Shown: positions 8,515-17,642, counted from the stretch's first letter. The stretch: DNA of 42,906 nt from Ruminococcus sp. (GCA_017534835.1 JAFXVT010000035.1:1-42906), one strand, 5' to 3'. Notes: generated by a model not told the origin, from the letters alone. A program made the numbers and translations.

Positions 8515-9453
8515 TTAGCAGAACATCAGAGCACCGGATTCCTGCATTATGCTGAGAAGGTAAAAACGCGCTTCATCGCGGCATTCCGGCTTTGCCATAT
8601 AGTAGAGGTAGGTCTCTATCTTGTTGAATTCGCTTGCTGTGCGTCCCTCTATCTTGAACTGCTCGAAGCCCATAGGGACGTATTTTTCCCATATCATCTC
8701 TGGCGAGATGTGAGTCGGAAGGTCGCGGATAGCGAAGATGTTCCGCTTTGAGTAGGGACAGCTACGGAAGTTGTTCGGGTCGTGCTTTTCGAGGTCGAAG
8801 GGAGCGTTCGGGTACTTCTTTATGTGGTTGCAGAATGCTATCTGCTGCGAGCCGATGTCCTTATAATGCTGCATACGGACGGGACATTCCGGCTGACAGC
8901 AGGCATTCACGAGAAATTCCACGTCCTGCTTGCGGGGAAGCTTTTCGAGTATATCGAATTTGTTGTTGAGGTCGTAGTCGGCAACGACGATGTTATAGTC
9001 CTTTCCGAGCTCGCCGAGAAGTCCCTCCTCGGTGTTAAGACGCTTGCAGGTCGAGCTCGTCAGCTTGAAGCCGGGATAGTAGCTGCGGATATAGTCCTCG
9101 AGCAGGGGAGAGGCTACGATAACTCCGTTCATACCATTGTTTGCGAGGTTGAGCATAAGATTGCAGCGTTCGTCGCTGAGGTGCTTTTTCTCAAGCATAA
9201 GGTTAGTGAATGTGAAGCGAAGCGGGATACCGCGGTCGTTGAACATCTTTATGACGGTGCGCATATAGTTTTTATCGGTATTGCCGCCCTGTGAGCGTCC
9301 GCCGTTCCACAGGCACGGGGGAAAAACTCCGTAGACCGAGGCTATCTCGACGCCCTCGCGGAAGTATTCGGGCTTGCTTCTGAGCATATCGGCAAACAGC
9401 AGATTCAGCTTGAAGCTGCCGGCAAAATCGGGAAGATGAAATCTTACTCTCAT
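8515..9453 (-). CDS. U32-peptidase-like TIM-barrel protein
   Basis: 312 residues, soluble. The FKIEGRTASEFNKIETYLYYM segment (about 265-287) resembles the conserved KIEGR region of U32 'peptidases', and the NACCQPECPVRMQHY cluster (about 182-197), with further cysteines at about 209 and 232, could hold an Fe-S cluster as in UbiU/UbiV or RlhA. These proteins are often tRNA/rRNA or quinone hydroxylation factors rather than proteases. This member is shorter than typical U32 proteins (about 400) and the family call is tentative. It starts at an ATG with AGGAGAA, only 30 bp after the kinase stop, so it probably belongs to the two-component operon. No substrate can be inferred. Confidence 0.5.
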   Translation of the reverse strand: MRVRFHLPDFAGSFKLNLLFADMLRSKPEYFREGVEIASVYGVFPPCLWNGGRSQGGNTDKNYMRTVIKMFNDRGIPLRFTFTNLMLEKKHLSDERCNLMLNLANNGMNGVIVASPLLEDYIRSYYPGFKLTSSTCKRLNTEEGLLGELGKDYNIVVADYDLNNKFDILEKLPRKQDVEFLVNACCQPECPVRMQHYKDIGSQQIAFCNHIKKYPNAPFDLEKHDPNNFRSCPYSKRNIFAIRDLPTHISPEMIWEKYVPMGFEQFKIEGRTASEFNKIETYLYYMAKPECRDEARFYLLSIMQESGALMFC

Positions 9454-9483
9454 ATGTTTTCTCCTGTTATCGTGAATGTGACG

Positions 9484-10701
9484 TTATGCGAGCCGGACAA
9501 CGAGCGTTATACGGAATTCGCCGTCCTGAATATCGGCGTAGACCTCGCCGCCCATAAGTCCCATAAGCTTTTTGCAGATGAAGAGTCCGAGACCGTTTCC
9601 GGCGGCTTTTCCGACATTTGTGCCGCGGTGGAAGCTCTGGAATATCTGCGGAAGCTCTTTTTTATCGAGGCTACAGCCGGAATTTGATACGGTTATCAGT
9701 TCGCAGCCGTCCATTTTGTCGAAGCTGACTGTGATACGTCTGCCGTCTCCGTATTTTATAGCGTTTTCGATGAGATTCTGGAGGCATTCGGCGAGGCGGT
9801 CGGGGTCGCAGCTGAGGATACAGTCGTCGAAGCTGTCAATGGTGAATTCGGTGTTCGTAACAGCGAGCTGTGGAGCATATCTTGCCGCGATACGTGAGAT
9901 GATACGGCTGAGGAACTCCTCGCCCTGAGTGACCTCGAAATCCATAAAGTCCTCGCTCGTTGCCTTTGTTATCTGACTGACGAAGCTCTCTATCTCGTCC
10001 GCGCGCTTGTTTATGCTCTCAGCAGCCTCGCGGCGCTTCTCTTCATCGGAATAAAGCCCTTTCGCGAGCGCCTTCGCGTTGAGCTTTATCGCGGAGAGGG
10101 GAGTTTTTATGTCGTGTGAGAGCGACAAAAGCAGGAGCTTTTTGTCGCGCTGCATTGATATTTCCTTTGTGCGGCTGGATTCTATGCTCTCGCGGAGGAG
10201 ATTCACGCCCCACGTGAATCTGCCGAAAAAACGGCTTTTTTCCTCAGGTATCGGAATAGCGAGGTTGCCTTTTGCGAGCTCCTGCGGAACCTCCCGGAGC
10301 CTGCCGAACGGGACGATTATCTGCTTGCGGATATACAGCAGCAGCCCGCTAATGAGCAGAAGCACCGCCGCAAGAGCGCAGTCGACCGCAATGAGAATCT
10401 CTTTGCTGTTACCAGTGGAGTATTCCACGCGGCAGAGCTCACCGCGCGCCTCAATGATGAGGTAGTGCTCGTCAGTTTTGAACAGCTCACCGTCGGAAGC
10501 GTGGAAAACTCCGGTCAGGTGCGGATAAGCGGAGAGGTCATACGTGCCGGTATCCTCGAGCTCGTCGGCAAGGCGCTTTGCCTCGACGCGATAGAGTCCG
10601 CTGTCCGTTCGCCAGTACCGGATAATGAAGAAGTTGAGAATCACAGCGAGCAGTATGAATATCGCTGTGACCGCGATACACAGCCTTCTGAAAGCCTTCA
10701 T
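9484..10701 (-). CDS. membrane sensor histidine kinase
   Basis: 405 residues. A transmembrane helix (about 7-28), a short extracytoplasmic domain (about 30-100), a second helix (about 103-124), a HAMP-like linker (to about 170), the dimerisation box LSLSHDIKTPLSAI with H196, and a HATPase domain with N (NLIENAIKYGDG) and G (GNGLGLFICKKLMGLMGG) boxes. It overlaps the upstream response regulator by 4 bp, so the two are coupled partners. The roughly 70-residue sensor domain is unlike the loop-less BceS kinases, although an ABC exporter is encoded next door. Stimulus unknown. Confidence 0.93.
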   Translation of the reverse strand: MKAFRRLCIAVTAIFILLAVILNFFIIRYWRTDSGLYRVEAKRLADELEDTGTYDLSAYPHLTGVFHASDGELFKTDEHYLIIEARGELCRVEYSTGNSKEILIAVDCALAAVLLLISGLLLYIRKQIIVPFGRLREVPQELAKGNLAIPIPEEKSRFFGRFTWGVNLLRESIESSRTKEISMQRDKKLLLLSLSHDIKTPLSAIKLNAKALAKGLYSDEEKRREAAESINKRADEIESFVSQITKATSEDFMDFEVTQGEEFLSRIISRIAARYAPQLAVTNTEFTIDSFDDCILSCDPDRLAECLQNLIENAIKYGDGRRITVSFDKMDGCELITVSNSGCSLDKKELPQIFQSFHRGTNVGKAAGNGLGLFICKKLMGLMGGEVYADIQDGEFRITLVVRLA

Positions 10702-11360
10702 ACGAACTTATACCCCACTCCCCACACGGTGAGCAGACGCTTGGCGTTTTTGGGGTCGTCGCCGAGCTTCTGACGCAGCCGGTTTATGTGGACGTGGAGA
10801 GTCTGGAGCTCGGAATCGCTGTCGCTGCCCCAGACTGTGCTGAACAGGTATTCCTTCTTCAGTGCCTTTCCCTGATTCTCCATAAGCAGGGCGAGGAGGT
10901 CGAATTCCTTTGCCGGGAGCTCGACTGCTTTTCCGTCGATGACGGCAGTCCGGTCGGAAAGATTGAGCGTAACACCGTTTGCGGAGAGCTCGTCGCGCTG
11001 ATAGCGGCGCTTGAAGATGCTTTTTATCTTTGCGAGGAGTATGTCTATGTCGTATGGCTTTTCTATGTAGTCGTCCGCTCCGAGCCCGAAGCCGCTGAGT
11101 TTGTCCTCCTTGTCGGTCCGGCAGCTGACGATAAGTATCGGTGTATCGGCATTTTCACGGAGCTTCGAGCATACCGCGAAGCCGTTCACATCGGGCAGGT
11201 TAATATCGAGAACAACAAGCTTTGCGCCGTATTTTTCAAAGAGCTCGACCGCACGTTCTCCGCTTTCCACTGCTGAAACTGTGTAGCCCTCCGCGCGGAG
11301 GAAGTCTGTCAGCAGCGAGGCAAGCTCCTTGTCGTCCTCGACAATGAGAATATCTGTCAT
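10698..11360 (-). CDS. OmpR/PhoB-family response regulator
   Basis: About 220 residues. Receiver domain with acidic pocket (VEDD), phospho-acceptor D52 in LDINLPDVNG and the EKPYD lysine; then a winged-helix DNA-binding domain (about 125-220, LHVHINRLRQKLGDD). I placed the start at the ATG at 11360, preceded by GGTGGTGA, rather than at the upstream ATG at 11390, which lies within the promoter region. First gene of the operon with the kinase and the U32-like gene; the neighbouring FtsX-type exporter is a natural target but no operator is evident. Confidence 0.93.
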   Translation of the reverse strand: MTDILIVEDDKELASLLTDFLRAEGYTVSAVESGERAVELFEKYGAKLVVLDINLPDVNGFAVCSKLRENADTPILIVSCRTDKEDKLSGFGLGADDYIEKPYDIDILLAKIKSIFKRRYQRDELSANGVTLNLSDRTAVIDGKAVELPAKEFDLLALLMENQGKALKKEYLFSTVWGSDSDSELQTLHVHINRLRQKLGDDPKNAKRLLTVWGVGYKFV

Positions 11361-11380
11361 AATATCACCACCTACAATCA

Positions 11381-11409
11381 ATTGTACCATAGTTCCGGAT
11401 ATAATGCAA
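11381..11409 (-). promoter_or_regulatory. promoter of the response-regulator operon
   Basis: On the minus strand TTGCAT (11404-11409), a 17 bp spacer, TACAAT (11381-11386). It gives a leader of about 15 nt before the ATG at 11360. A 9 bp-stem hairpin at 11410-11435 (GCGGACTGA/TCAGTCCGC) lies immediately upstream and may end transcription from the exporter operon. Confidence 0.65.
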
Positions 11410-11465
11410 GCGGACTGACAAAAACATCAGTCCGCCATAAGCTTTTCTGAGATGAGCTGATTTGC

Positions 11466-11684
11466 GCGATACAGCCCGTGGGGGCTCCATAGTGCCGTTC
11501 GGGGGGCTTTGAGGATCTGTATATATTACGCGGAGAGTACTTGCGCTGCAAATAAACTTTGCCGCGATACAGCCCGTGGGGGCACCCTGATGCCGTCCGT
11601 GAGCCTTGAGTATCTGTATATTACGCGGAGAGCACTTGCGCTGCAAATAAACTTTGCCGTGATACAGCCCGTGGGGGCTCCCCA
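11466..11684. repeat. 95-98 bp tandem repeat, about 2.3 copies
   Basis: Unit 1 is 11466-11563 (98 bp), unit 2 is 11564-11658 (95 bp), and a third partial copy begins at 11659 and stops at the end of the ABC ATPase gene. Each starts with GATACAGCCCGTGGGGGC, and the two full units end with the shared block TTGCGCTGCAAATAAACTTT. The middles differ more (AGTGCCGTTC against GATGCCGTCC). The whole stretch 11391-11684 holds no convincing gene; frames across it only follow the repeat. It fills the gap between the exporter genes and the two-component operon. Confidence 0.85.
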
Positions 11685-12455
11685 CTACCAGCCTTGCTCC
11701 ATCAGCCAGTTGTTCAGGTCGCGCTCACGGTCGCGCAGCTCCTTTTCGGTGCCGCCGAAGTGTCCCATTTCCTTTTCACCGATGATGTTTCCGTCAACGA
11801 GATACAGCACACGGCTGCATTTTGCTGCTACCTTCGGGTCGTGAGTGACACACATAACGGTCGTACCGTCGCGGTTGAGCGAGAGCAGCTCGTTCATCAC
11901 CTCGTCCGAGCTTGCACGGTTGAGCGAGCCGGTGGGCTCGTCTGCGAATATTATCTTCGGCGAGTTTATCATGCTCCGGCAGATGCACGCACGCTGGAGC
12001 TGTCCGCCCGATACCTCGTTTATGTCGTTTCCGCCGACGCTGTCTATGCCGAGTCTGTGCATCAGTGCACGTCCGCGCTCCTCGGACTGTTTGCGGCTCT
12101 CGGTGTTCTTCTTCGATGACACCGCCGGAAGTATGATATTATCCAGTACACTCAGATTCTTCATCATATACATCTGCTGGAAGATGAAGCCCATCTCGTC
12201 GAGCCTGAGCTGTGCGAGCTCGCTCTCGCGCAGCTTTGATGTGCTCTTGCCGTTGAATACTACCTCTCCGGAGGTAACTCTGTCCATACCGGATACGCAG
12301 TAGAGGAGCGTGCTCTTTCCAGAGCCGGAAGGTCCCATAACAGCGACCATCTCGCCCTCGCTGACGGTCAGGTCGATGTTCTTGAGAACGTTGTTCTGAC
12401 GCTTGTTGACGATGTATGTCTTGCATATACCCTTTGCCTGTAAAACTGTATTCAT
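11685..12455 (-). CDS. ABC exporter ATP-binding subunit (MacB/LolD type)
   Basis: 256 residues. Walker A GPSGSGKST (41-49), Q-loop region FIFQQMYMMKN, signature VSGGQLQRACICRSM, Walker B IIFADEPTGSLN and the switch histidine in CVTHDPKVA are all intact. It pairs with the FtsX-type permease encoded 56 bp upstream. Such pairs export peptides, lipoproteins or antibiotics or act as mechanotransmitters. The C-terminal extension (about 225-256, charged, ending in LNNWLMEQGW) is somewhat long for the family. Its stop is joined directly to the tandem repeat. Confidence 0.93.
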   Translation of the reverse strand: MNTVLQAKGICKTYIVNKRQNNVLKNIDLTVSEGEMVAVMGPSGSGKSTLLYCVSGMDRVTSGEVVFNGKSTSKLRESELAQLRLDEMGFIFQQMYMMKNLSVLDNIILPAVSSKKNTESRKQSEERGRALMHRLGIDSVGGNDINEVSGGQLQRACICRSMINSPKIIFADEPTGSLNRASSDEVMNELLSLNRDGTTVMCVTHDPKVAAKCSRVLYLVDGNIIGEKEMGHFGGTEKELRDRERDLNNWLMEQGW

Positions 12456-12511
12456 TATCTTTTCCTCCTGAAAATCTATCTGTTCAATATCTCACGTATC
12501 ATATCCGCGTG

Positions 12512-14869
12512 TTATTCTATGCTTGCTGTGTCTGAAGCGGTTATCCTCTTTGTGTGAAGAGCTGTGATAAATGCACCTATCGTCGTTACTGCGAGCAGTA
12601 TAGCCGGGCATATCACAAACACCTCGACAGTTGAGTAGTCAACATCTATACCGCGCACGTCGCCTATCACTGAGCTTACCCCGCTGAGCAGAGAGCTGCT
12701 TATCGGGAGCACTGCCGCCGATGCGATGATGCAGGCGATAACGGATACGATGACAAAGCGGAGAACGTGCTGTAGGATAATGCTGCGGCTCTGGATACCG
12801 ACAGCCTTCATAAGGGCTATCTCGCTCTTTTCCTTTGAGATGAACGAGCGCTCCATAAGCAGGATGATGAGAGATGTGAGGATAACTGTCAGTATCATAT
12901 CCAGCTTCTTGATAGCATTTATGGGATCTGATGCCTGAGTCATCATTTTTACCGAGTCTTCTGCCGTAAAGACCTTGTCGCTCTCAAGCTTTTCACTCAG
13001 CTTCTTTATAGTATCGCTGACCGTTTTTTCATCGGGATCTCCGTTCAGCTTTATCTGTACACCGGTCACGCCGTTGGCTAATGCACCGCTCATATCGAAG
13101 TCGTCGCTGACGTATGCAGCGTAGCCGCCTCCCATATATGTCGAAAATCTGCCTGTGATGATGAATTCGTGCTTTTTGCCGTTCAGGTCAGCCGTTATCC
13201 TGTCACCTATCTTTGCATCGAGATCATCGAGCGCGTACCCGGTAAGTGCGACCTCGTCAGTTTTCTGCGGAGCACTTCCCTCGTCGCATTGAAGCTCGAA
13301 TCTTTGCGTTCCTCGGACAGCGGTGAGGAATATCCTTGTGCTTGTCTTGTCGCCGTGTGTGACGCTTGCCTGAGAGCTGAAGCCTGTACTGTATTTCGCA
13401 TCGATACCGAGCTCGTCAAGTAACTTTGCGGTTTTGTCGAGTGTTATCTGGTAACCGCCGGGAACTGTCAATTCGTCTTTTATCAGTTCCGTATCAAGGA
13501 TCGTGATCTCAGATTCCGCAGCACAGAAAAATCGCATGAGCTTGGGGCTTTTCAGTGTGACTGCACTTGTTGCCATAACGTTCATCATCAGTACGCAAAG
13601 TGTGAACACAGCAGTGATGAGAAGGTACTGCTTTGGTGCGCTGAGTACATCGTTGAGCGCGAGGAAGAGCGGTGCAGGGAGCTTTGAGCGTCCGATACTG
13701 ATCAGGCTCTTCTTGCGGAAGCGTTCGCCTGTCTGACCGCTTCTTACAGCGTCCAGCGGCGAGAGCTTCTTGACCTTGCGTGTACAGAAATAGCAGAACA
13801 GCATTATTATTGCGACAACACACACCGAGCACACGATCCCGAGTACCACACCGTTTTCGCTTCCGATGACCATATTCCTGGATATTGCTCCGAGCATTAC
13901 TCTGCTCAGAGGCAGCGAACAAACGAGCCCGATCGCTGTTCCGACAACAGCGATAGCAAGGTATTTTACGATGTAAAGGCTGCGTATCCTTGTGTTGCTC
14001 AGACCGAGCGCCTTCATAACGCCTATCTCGCGGTATTCCTCCTGTATCGTGAATCCGACTGTGAAGCGGAGCACTACGAATGCGGCAAGCATTATTATGA
14101 TGCTGATCGCCATCATTATGTAAGCGACCATCATATCAAAGATGAAGATGCTCTTCTGCTCGTCACGTGTGGCTGCGAATACACTGTCGCTTTCATCTGC
14201 GTAATCAAGTATTGCCTGAGGATCGTCAGTCTTGATATACATTGATTTGTAGGAAGGACCCTGCTCCTTGATGCCGTCCCTGATACACTTCATATCCTCG
14301 CAGTCAACGAGCAGATACGGTAAACAGGAGGTACCGTTCTGGATATAAGCGCCTTTGAAAATGCCCTTGTATTCGAGCGTATAAGAAAAACCGTCTACGT
14401 TTATCTCGACCTTGTCGCCTTCCTTTATATCGAGTCCCTCGGTGAAGGTAGTCGTGCTGTAAAAGGTGCCTTTTTCGACGTCCTTTATTATATCGTTGCC
14501 GGAGTCGAAATAGTTTATCGCCATCTCATCATCAGCAATAAAGGAAGCCGGGTTGATGAAGTTGTCGAGTTTTTTCCCGTGAAGCCTGAAAGACTTCGAG
14601 CTGAAGATATAGAAGCTCGAGTCGGTCTTTATCTCCTTTATCCCCGGAAGAGCCTCAATTTTTTTGTCCTCATCCGAGTCAGCATCCATAGTGACGAGTA
14701 CGTCCGGCATATCGGCGATGTCGAAATAGTGCTCGATACCGCCTATAACAGCCGCGATATTGTTCGAGCTCGCCGCCGCGAACATCGAGCATAGTATCAC
14801 GAACATCAGCAGTATCAGGTTCATCGTGCGTTTGCGTTTAAGGTCCTTTTTGAGTATTCTCCAGAACAT
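12512..14869 (-). CDS. FtsX-family ABC permease, two-domain
   Basis: 785 residues. One N-terminal helix (about 16-38), an extracytoplasmic domain (about 40-235), three helices (about 240-360), then a second half with the same plan: one helix (about 413-433), an extracytoplasmic domain (about 440-655) and three final helices. Both halves contain the FtsX signature (EEYREIGVMKALGLSNTRIRSLY; EKSEIALMKAVGIQSRSI). This 4+4 layout differs from the ten-helix BceB permeases. It is the first gene of a two-gene operon with the ATPase. ATG with GAGGT upstream. Substrate unknown. Confidence 0.9.
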   Translation of the reverse strand: MFWRILKKDLKRKRTMNLILLMFVILCSMFAAASSNNIAAVIGGIEHYFDIADMPDVLVTMDADSDEDKKIEALPGIKEIKTDSSFYIFSSKSFRLHGKKLDNFINPASFIADDEMAINYFDSGNDIIKDVEKGTFYSTTTFTEGLDIKEGDKVEINVDGFSYTLEYKGIFKGAYIQNGTSCLPYLLVDCEDMKCIRDGIKEQGPSYKSMYIKTDDPQAILDYADESDSVFAATRDEQKSIFIFDMMVAYIMMAISIIIMLAAFVVLRFTVGFTIQEEYREIGVMKALGLSNTRIRSLYIVKYLAIAVVGTAIGLVCSLPLSRVMLGAISRNMVIGSENGVVLGIVCSVCVVAIIMLFCYFCTRKVKKLSPLDAVRSGQTGERFRKKSLISIGRSKLPAPLFLALNDVLSAPKQYLLITAVFTLCVLMMNVMATSAVTLKSPKLMRFFCAAESEITILDTELIKDELTVPGGYQITLDKTAKLLDELGIDAKYSTGFSSQASVTHGDKTSTRIFLTAVRGTQRFELQCDEGSAPQKTDEVALTGYALDDLDAKIGDRITADLNGKKHEFIITGRFSTYMGGGYAAYVSDDFDMSGALANGVTGVQIKLNGDPDEKTVSDTIKKLSEKLESDKVFTAEDSVKMMTQASDPINAIKKLDMILTVILTSLIILLMERSFISKEKSEIALMKAVGIQSRSIILQHVLRFVIVSVIACIIASAAVLPISSSLLSGVSSVIGDVRGIDVDYSTVEVFVICPAILLAVTTIGAFITALHTKRITASDTASIE

Positions 14870-14910
14870 ATTTGATACCTCGTTTCTGTTTTTGTTTTCT
14901 CTATGCTCTG

Positions 14911-14919
14911 ATTATATCA
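14911..14919 (-). promoter_or_regulatory. extended -10 promoter of the ABC exporter
   Basis: TGATATAAT on the minus strand (TATAAT at 14911-14916). The best -35 at a 17 bp spacing is poor (AGACTT), so the TG extension probably matters, or an activator such as the neighbouring response regulator is needed. The leader is about 35 nt. Confidence 0.6.
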
Positions 14920-15010
14920 CGGCAATTCTTAACAAGTCTTTAACTTCTTCAAATGCGTAATAGGGATATAGTTCTGTCATAAATATAAGGCGAACAGATT
15001 GGCTTTATTA

Positions 15011-15061
15011 TATAATAAGAAATCCCCGCAGCCGCACAGCCGGAAGGCTGCCGCCGCGAGG
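15011..15061 (-). terminator. terminator after znuB
   Basis: A long GC-rich imperfect hairpin (15024-15061, TTCC loop) lies 20 bp after the znuB stop and is followed on the minus strand by an AT-rich tail (ATTTCTTATTATA). Confidence 0.6.
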
Positions 15062-15080
15062 AATGGAATTGCTGTGTATC

Positions 15081-15935
15081 TCACGCTTTTGACCTCCCCG
15101 TGAATGCAGAGATGATCCAGAATGCGAGAAATACTGCGATGTCAGCGCATACGATAGTTGCACCGACTGGAGTTGATGCGACAATGGATATGATCATACC
15201 TGAGCCGGCACATATAACGGAGATGACCGCCGAGCAGATGATAACCCCGCGGAAGCTCCTGAACAGGCGCATTGCCGAGAGTGCCGGGAAGATGATGAGC
15301 GCAGAGATGAGAAGCGAGCCGACGAGGTTCATCGCGAGCACGATGATAAATGCTGTAATTACCGCGATGAGGAGATTGTAGCCGTCGGAGTTTATACCGG
15401 TCGCTTTTGAGAAGGTCTCGTCGAAGGTGACGCTGAATATCTTATTGTAGAAGAGTACGAACATCGTCAGAACGATCGCCGACATTCCGATACTAAGCCA
15501 CACATCGAACGGAGTAAGTGTGAGTATCAGCGTCGAGCCGAAGAGTGTTCCGCAGACGTCCGCGGAAATGTTCGAGGACGACGGGAAGAGGTTCATCAGC
15601 ATATATCCGACTGCGAGCGTTCCGACGGAGATCATAGCTATCGCTGCGTCGCCTTTGATCTTTGTATTCTGTCCGGTGCGCAGCAGGAGGACTGCCGCGA
15701 GGACTGTGACGGGCAGCACGATGAGCATATTGTTCGTGAGTCCGACCACTGCCGCGACTGCCATTGCACCGAAGGCGACGTGTGAGAGTCCGTCACCGAT
15801 GAATGAGAAGCGCTTGAGTACGAGCGTTACGCCGAGCAGCGACGAGCACAGAGCTATGAGCAGTCCGACGATGAGTGCGTACCACACAAAAGAAAACGAG
15901 AATGCGTTCTGGAGCTTTTCTATTATCTCAGCCAT
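15081..15935 (-). CDS. znuB: zinc/manganese ABC transporter permease
   Basis: 284 residues, about eight or nine hydrophobic helices. It has the ABC-3 family features LKRFSFIGDGLSHVAFGA near the N-terminus and FETFSKATGINSDGYNLL in the middle (the EAA-like coupling loop). Last gene of znuA-znuC-znuB; it overlaps the ATPase gene by 8 bp. It forms the membrane channel for Zn(II), or Mn(II), taken up from the lipoprotein. Confidence 0.93.
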   Translation of the reverse strand: MAEIIEKLQNAFSFSFVWYALIVGLLIALCSSLLGVTLVLKRFSFIGDGLSHVAFGAMAVAAVVGLTNNMLIVLPVTVLAAVLLLRTGQNTKIKGDAAIAMISVGTLAVGYMLMNLFPSSSNISADVCGTLFGSTLILTLTPFDVWLSIGMSAIVLTMFVLFYNKIFSVTFDETFSKATGINSDGYNLLIAVITAFIIVLAMNLVGSLLISALIIFPALSAMRLFRSFRGVIICSAVISVICAGSGMIISIVASTPVGATIVCADIAVFLAFWIISAFTGRSKA

Positions 15936-16641
15936 TTGTCTGCGCCTCCGTTTCGATAAAGGAGCGTCCTATCCTGCTCTTGATGTAGTCCTCTTTCTTG
16001 CCGAAAAAAAGCTGCTTTTTGCCGATGTGGAGAATGTGAGAGGCGTATTTCAGCGCCGAGGAGATGTCGTGAGAGACCATTATTATCGTGATACCGCTCT
16101 TGTTGAGCGAGGCTATCAGCTCATACAGGTCGTTCTGCGCGTGCGGGTCGAGACCGGTGACAGGCTCGTCGAGCAGGAGCATTTTCTCCGTTGCGCAGAG
16201 TGCCCTTGCGAGGAGCACACGCTGCTGCTGACCGCCGGAAAGGTCGCGGTAACAGCGCTTTTCGAGCTCGCATATGCCGAGCCTGTGCATATTTTTATGT
16301 GCGAGCGCCTTTTCCTTGGCGTTGTAGAACGGGCGGAAGCCGGTCTTGGAAAGGCAGCCCGACTGCACGATCTCGCGCACCGATGCCGGAAAGTCCTTCT
16401 GCACCGGAGTCTGCTGCGGAAGATAGCCTATCTCCTTTGCAGTAAAGCCGTTCGCCCACGTTATTTCACCCCTGACCTGCGGCTTCAGACCGAGCAGAGC
16501 CTTTATCAGCGTGCTCTTGCCCGAGCCGTTCTCGCCGAGGATACAGAGGTAATCACCGCTGCTTACGGTGAAATTGAGTTCTTCTGTAACAATGCCGTCC
16601 TCATAACCGAGGGCGGCGTCCTTGCAAATTATCTGTTCCAT
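15928..16641 (-). CDS. znuC: zinc/manganese ABC transporter ATPase
   Basis: 237 residues. Walker A GENGSGKST (36-44), signature LSGGQQQRVLLARAL, Walker B LLLDEPVTGLD, switch histidine in VSHD. The ATG follows the znuA stop directly, so translation is coupled. It drives metal import together with znuB. The family call follows from the binding-protein and permease neighbours. Confidence 0.93.
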   Translation of the reverse strand: MEQIICKDAALGYEDGIVTEELNFTVSSGDYLCILGENGSGKSTLIKALLGLKPQVRGEITWANGFTAKEIGYLPQQTPVQKDFPASVREIVQSGCLSKTGFRPFYNAKEKALAHKNMHRLGICELEKRCYRDLSGGQQQRVLLARALCATEKMLLLDEPVTGLDPHAQNDLYELIASLNKSGITIIMVSHDISSALKYASHILHIGKKQLFFGKKEDYIKSRIGRSFIETEAQTNG

Positions 16642-17613
16642 TCAGTTCAGAGCCTCTTTCAGAGTATTGAGATTATCCCGCATCGTTTCGCAGTATCCGG
16701 CAGGCTTTTTATCGTTCATTCTCACCGACTGCATCGAATAGAGCGCTGCTATCTTCTGATCTTTCGATCTTGTGCTTGAAACTACGGCGTTTGCGATATT
16801 GCAGTCCGAGCCGTCGATGGTGAAGACGTACTCCGCACCGAGCTCGTCGCATTTTTTTGCGAGGAAAGAGATAGTCTCAAAGCTTGCCTCACTGTCCGCC
16901 GAGCAGCCCTTGAATGCGGCGTAGTAATCGAGTCCGTAATCGTCGAAAAGGTAGCGGAAGGGGAATCTGTCGCCGAAAATGAGAGTCCTGACTGCTGCGT
17001 TCTCAGTTGCTTCCGTGTACATTTCGTCGAGCTCGTCGAGCCTGTCGCTGTACAGCTTGGCATTTTCGGCGTAGGTGTCAGCATTTGCGCTGTCCTTTTT
17101 TTTGAGCGCATCAGCGATAGCGGCTGTACACTTTTTTGCGTTACGGAGCGAAAGCCAGATATGCTCGTCGTATTCGATCTCGTCCTCTTCTTCTCCGTGC
17201 TCTTCCTCCCCGGTATCCTGCATACCCTCCTTGAGCTCCTCCTCGCGGAGGTCACTTCCGAGAATATCCATAAGGTCAACGACCTCCATATCCTTGTTCT
17301 GTGCGTTGCTGAGGGCGCTGTCGACCCATTTATCGGATTCTCCGCCGACGTACACGAACACATCGCAGGATGAGATCTTCATAATATCCTCGGTAGTCGG
17401 CTGGTAGTTGTGGAGGTCGGCACCGCTGCTGAGCAGGTAGGTGAGCTCGACGTTCTCGCTGTCCGTTCCTATAATATTGCAGGACCAGTCATAGAGAGGG
17501 TAGACAGTGCATATAACGCTGAGCTTGCCGTTTGAAGACGGCGCAGAACAGCCTGTAAATGCCGAAGCAGCGAGAGTGAGCGCCGCTGCGGCAGAGATGA
17601 TCTTTCTGAGCAT
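16642..17613 (-). CDS. znuA: metal-binding lipoprotein of the zinc ABC importer
   Basis: 323 residues from the ATG at 17613 (AAGGAG 8 nt upstream; the longer form from 17664 would run through the operator). Signal peptide with lipobox FTGC (C22). Cluster A-I fold: H68 in GADLHNY and H151 in YDEHIWLS are the usual first two metal ligands. Residues 120-150 form an acidic loop (GEEEHGEEEDEIEYDEH) in place of the His-rich loop of other ZnuA proteins. At the site of the third histidine (HxAFxY) this protein has DRFPFRY, so that ligand appears replaced, as I recall for other clostridial members. Zn is the likeliest cargo, but Mn or Fe cannot be excluded. Confidence 0.9.
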   Translation of the reverse strand: MLRKIISAAAALTLAASAFTGCSAPSSNGKLSVICTVYPLYDWSCNIIGTDSENVELTYLLSSGADLHNYQPTTEDIMKISSCDVFVYVGGESDKWVDSALSNAQNKDMEVVDLMDILGSDLREEELKEGMQDTGEEEHGEEEDEIEYDEHIWLSLRNAKKCTAAIADALKKKDSANADTYAENAKLYSDRLDELDEMYTEATENAAVRTLIFGDRFPFRYLFDDYGLDYYAAFKGCSADSEASFETISFLAKKCDELGAEYVFTIDGSDCNIANAVVSSTRSKDQKIAALYSMQSVRMNDKKPAGYCETMRDNLNTLKEALN

Positions 17614-17642
17614 TTTGAGTAACTCCTTGATTTGATATGTTG

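Noticed and set aside
11365-11844. Repeat-encoded open frames between the exporter and the regulator (both strands)
   Set aside because: They follow the tandem repeat, show no domain and overlap a clear promoter or the ATPase gene.
9484-14869. Standard BceRS-BceAB peptide-detoxification module
   Set aside because: The permease lacks the ten-helix, single-loop BceB plan, and the kinase has an extracytoplasmic domain, so the label is not supported.
15520-16779. 419-codon plus-strand frame across znuB and znuC
   Set aside because: It crosses three genes with clear families on the other strand and has no recognisable domain.
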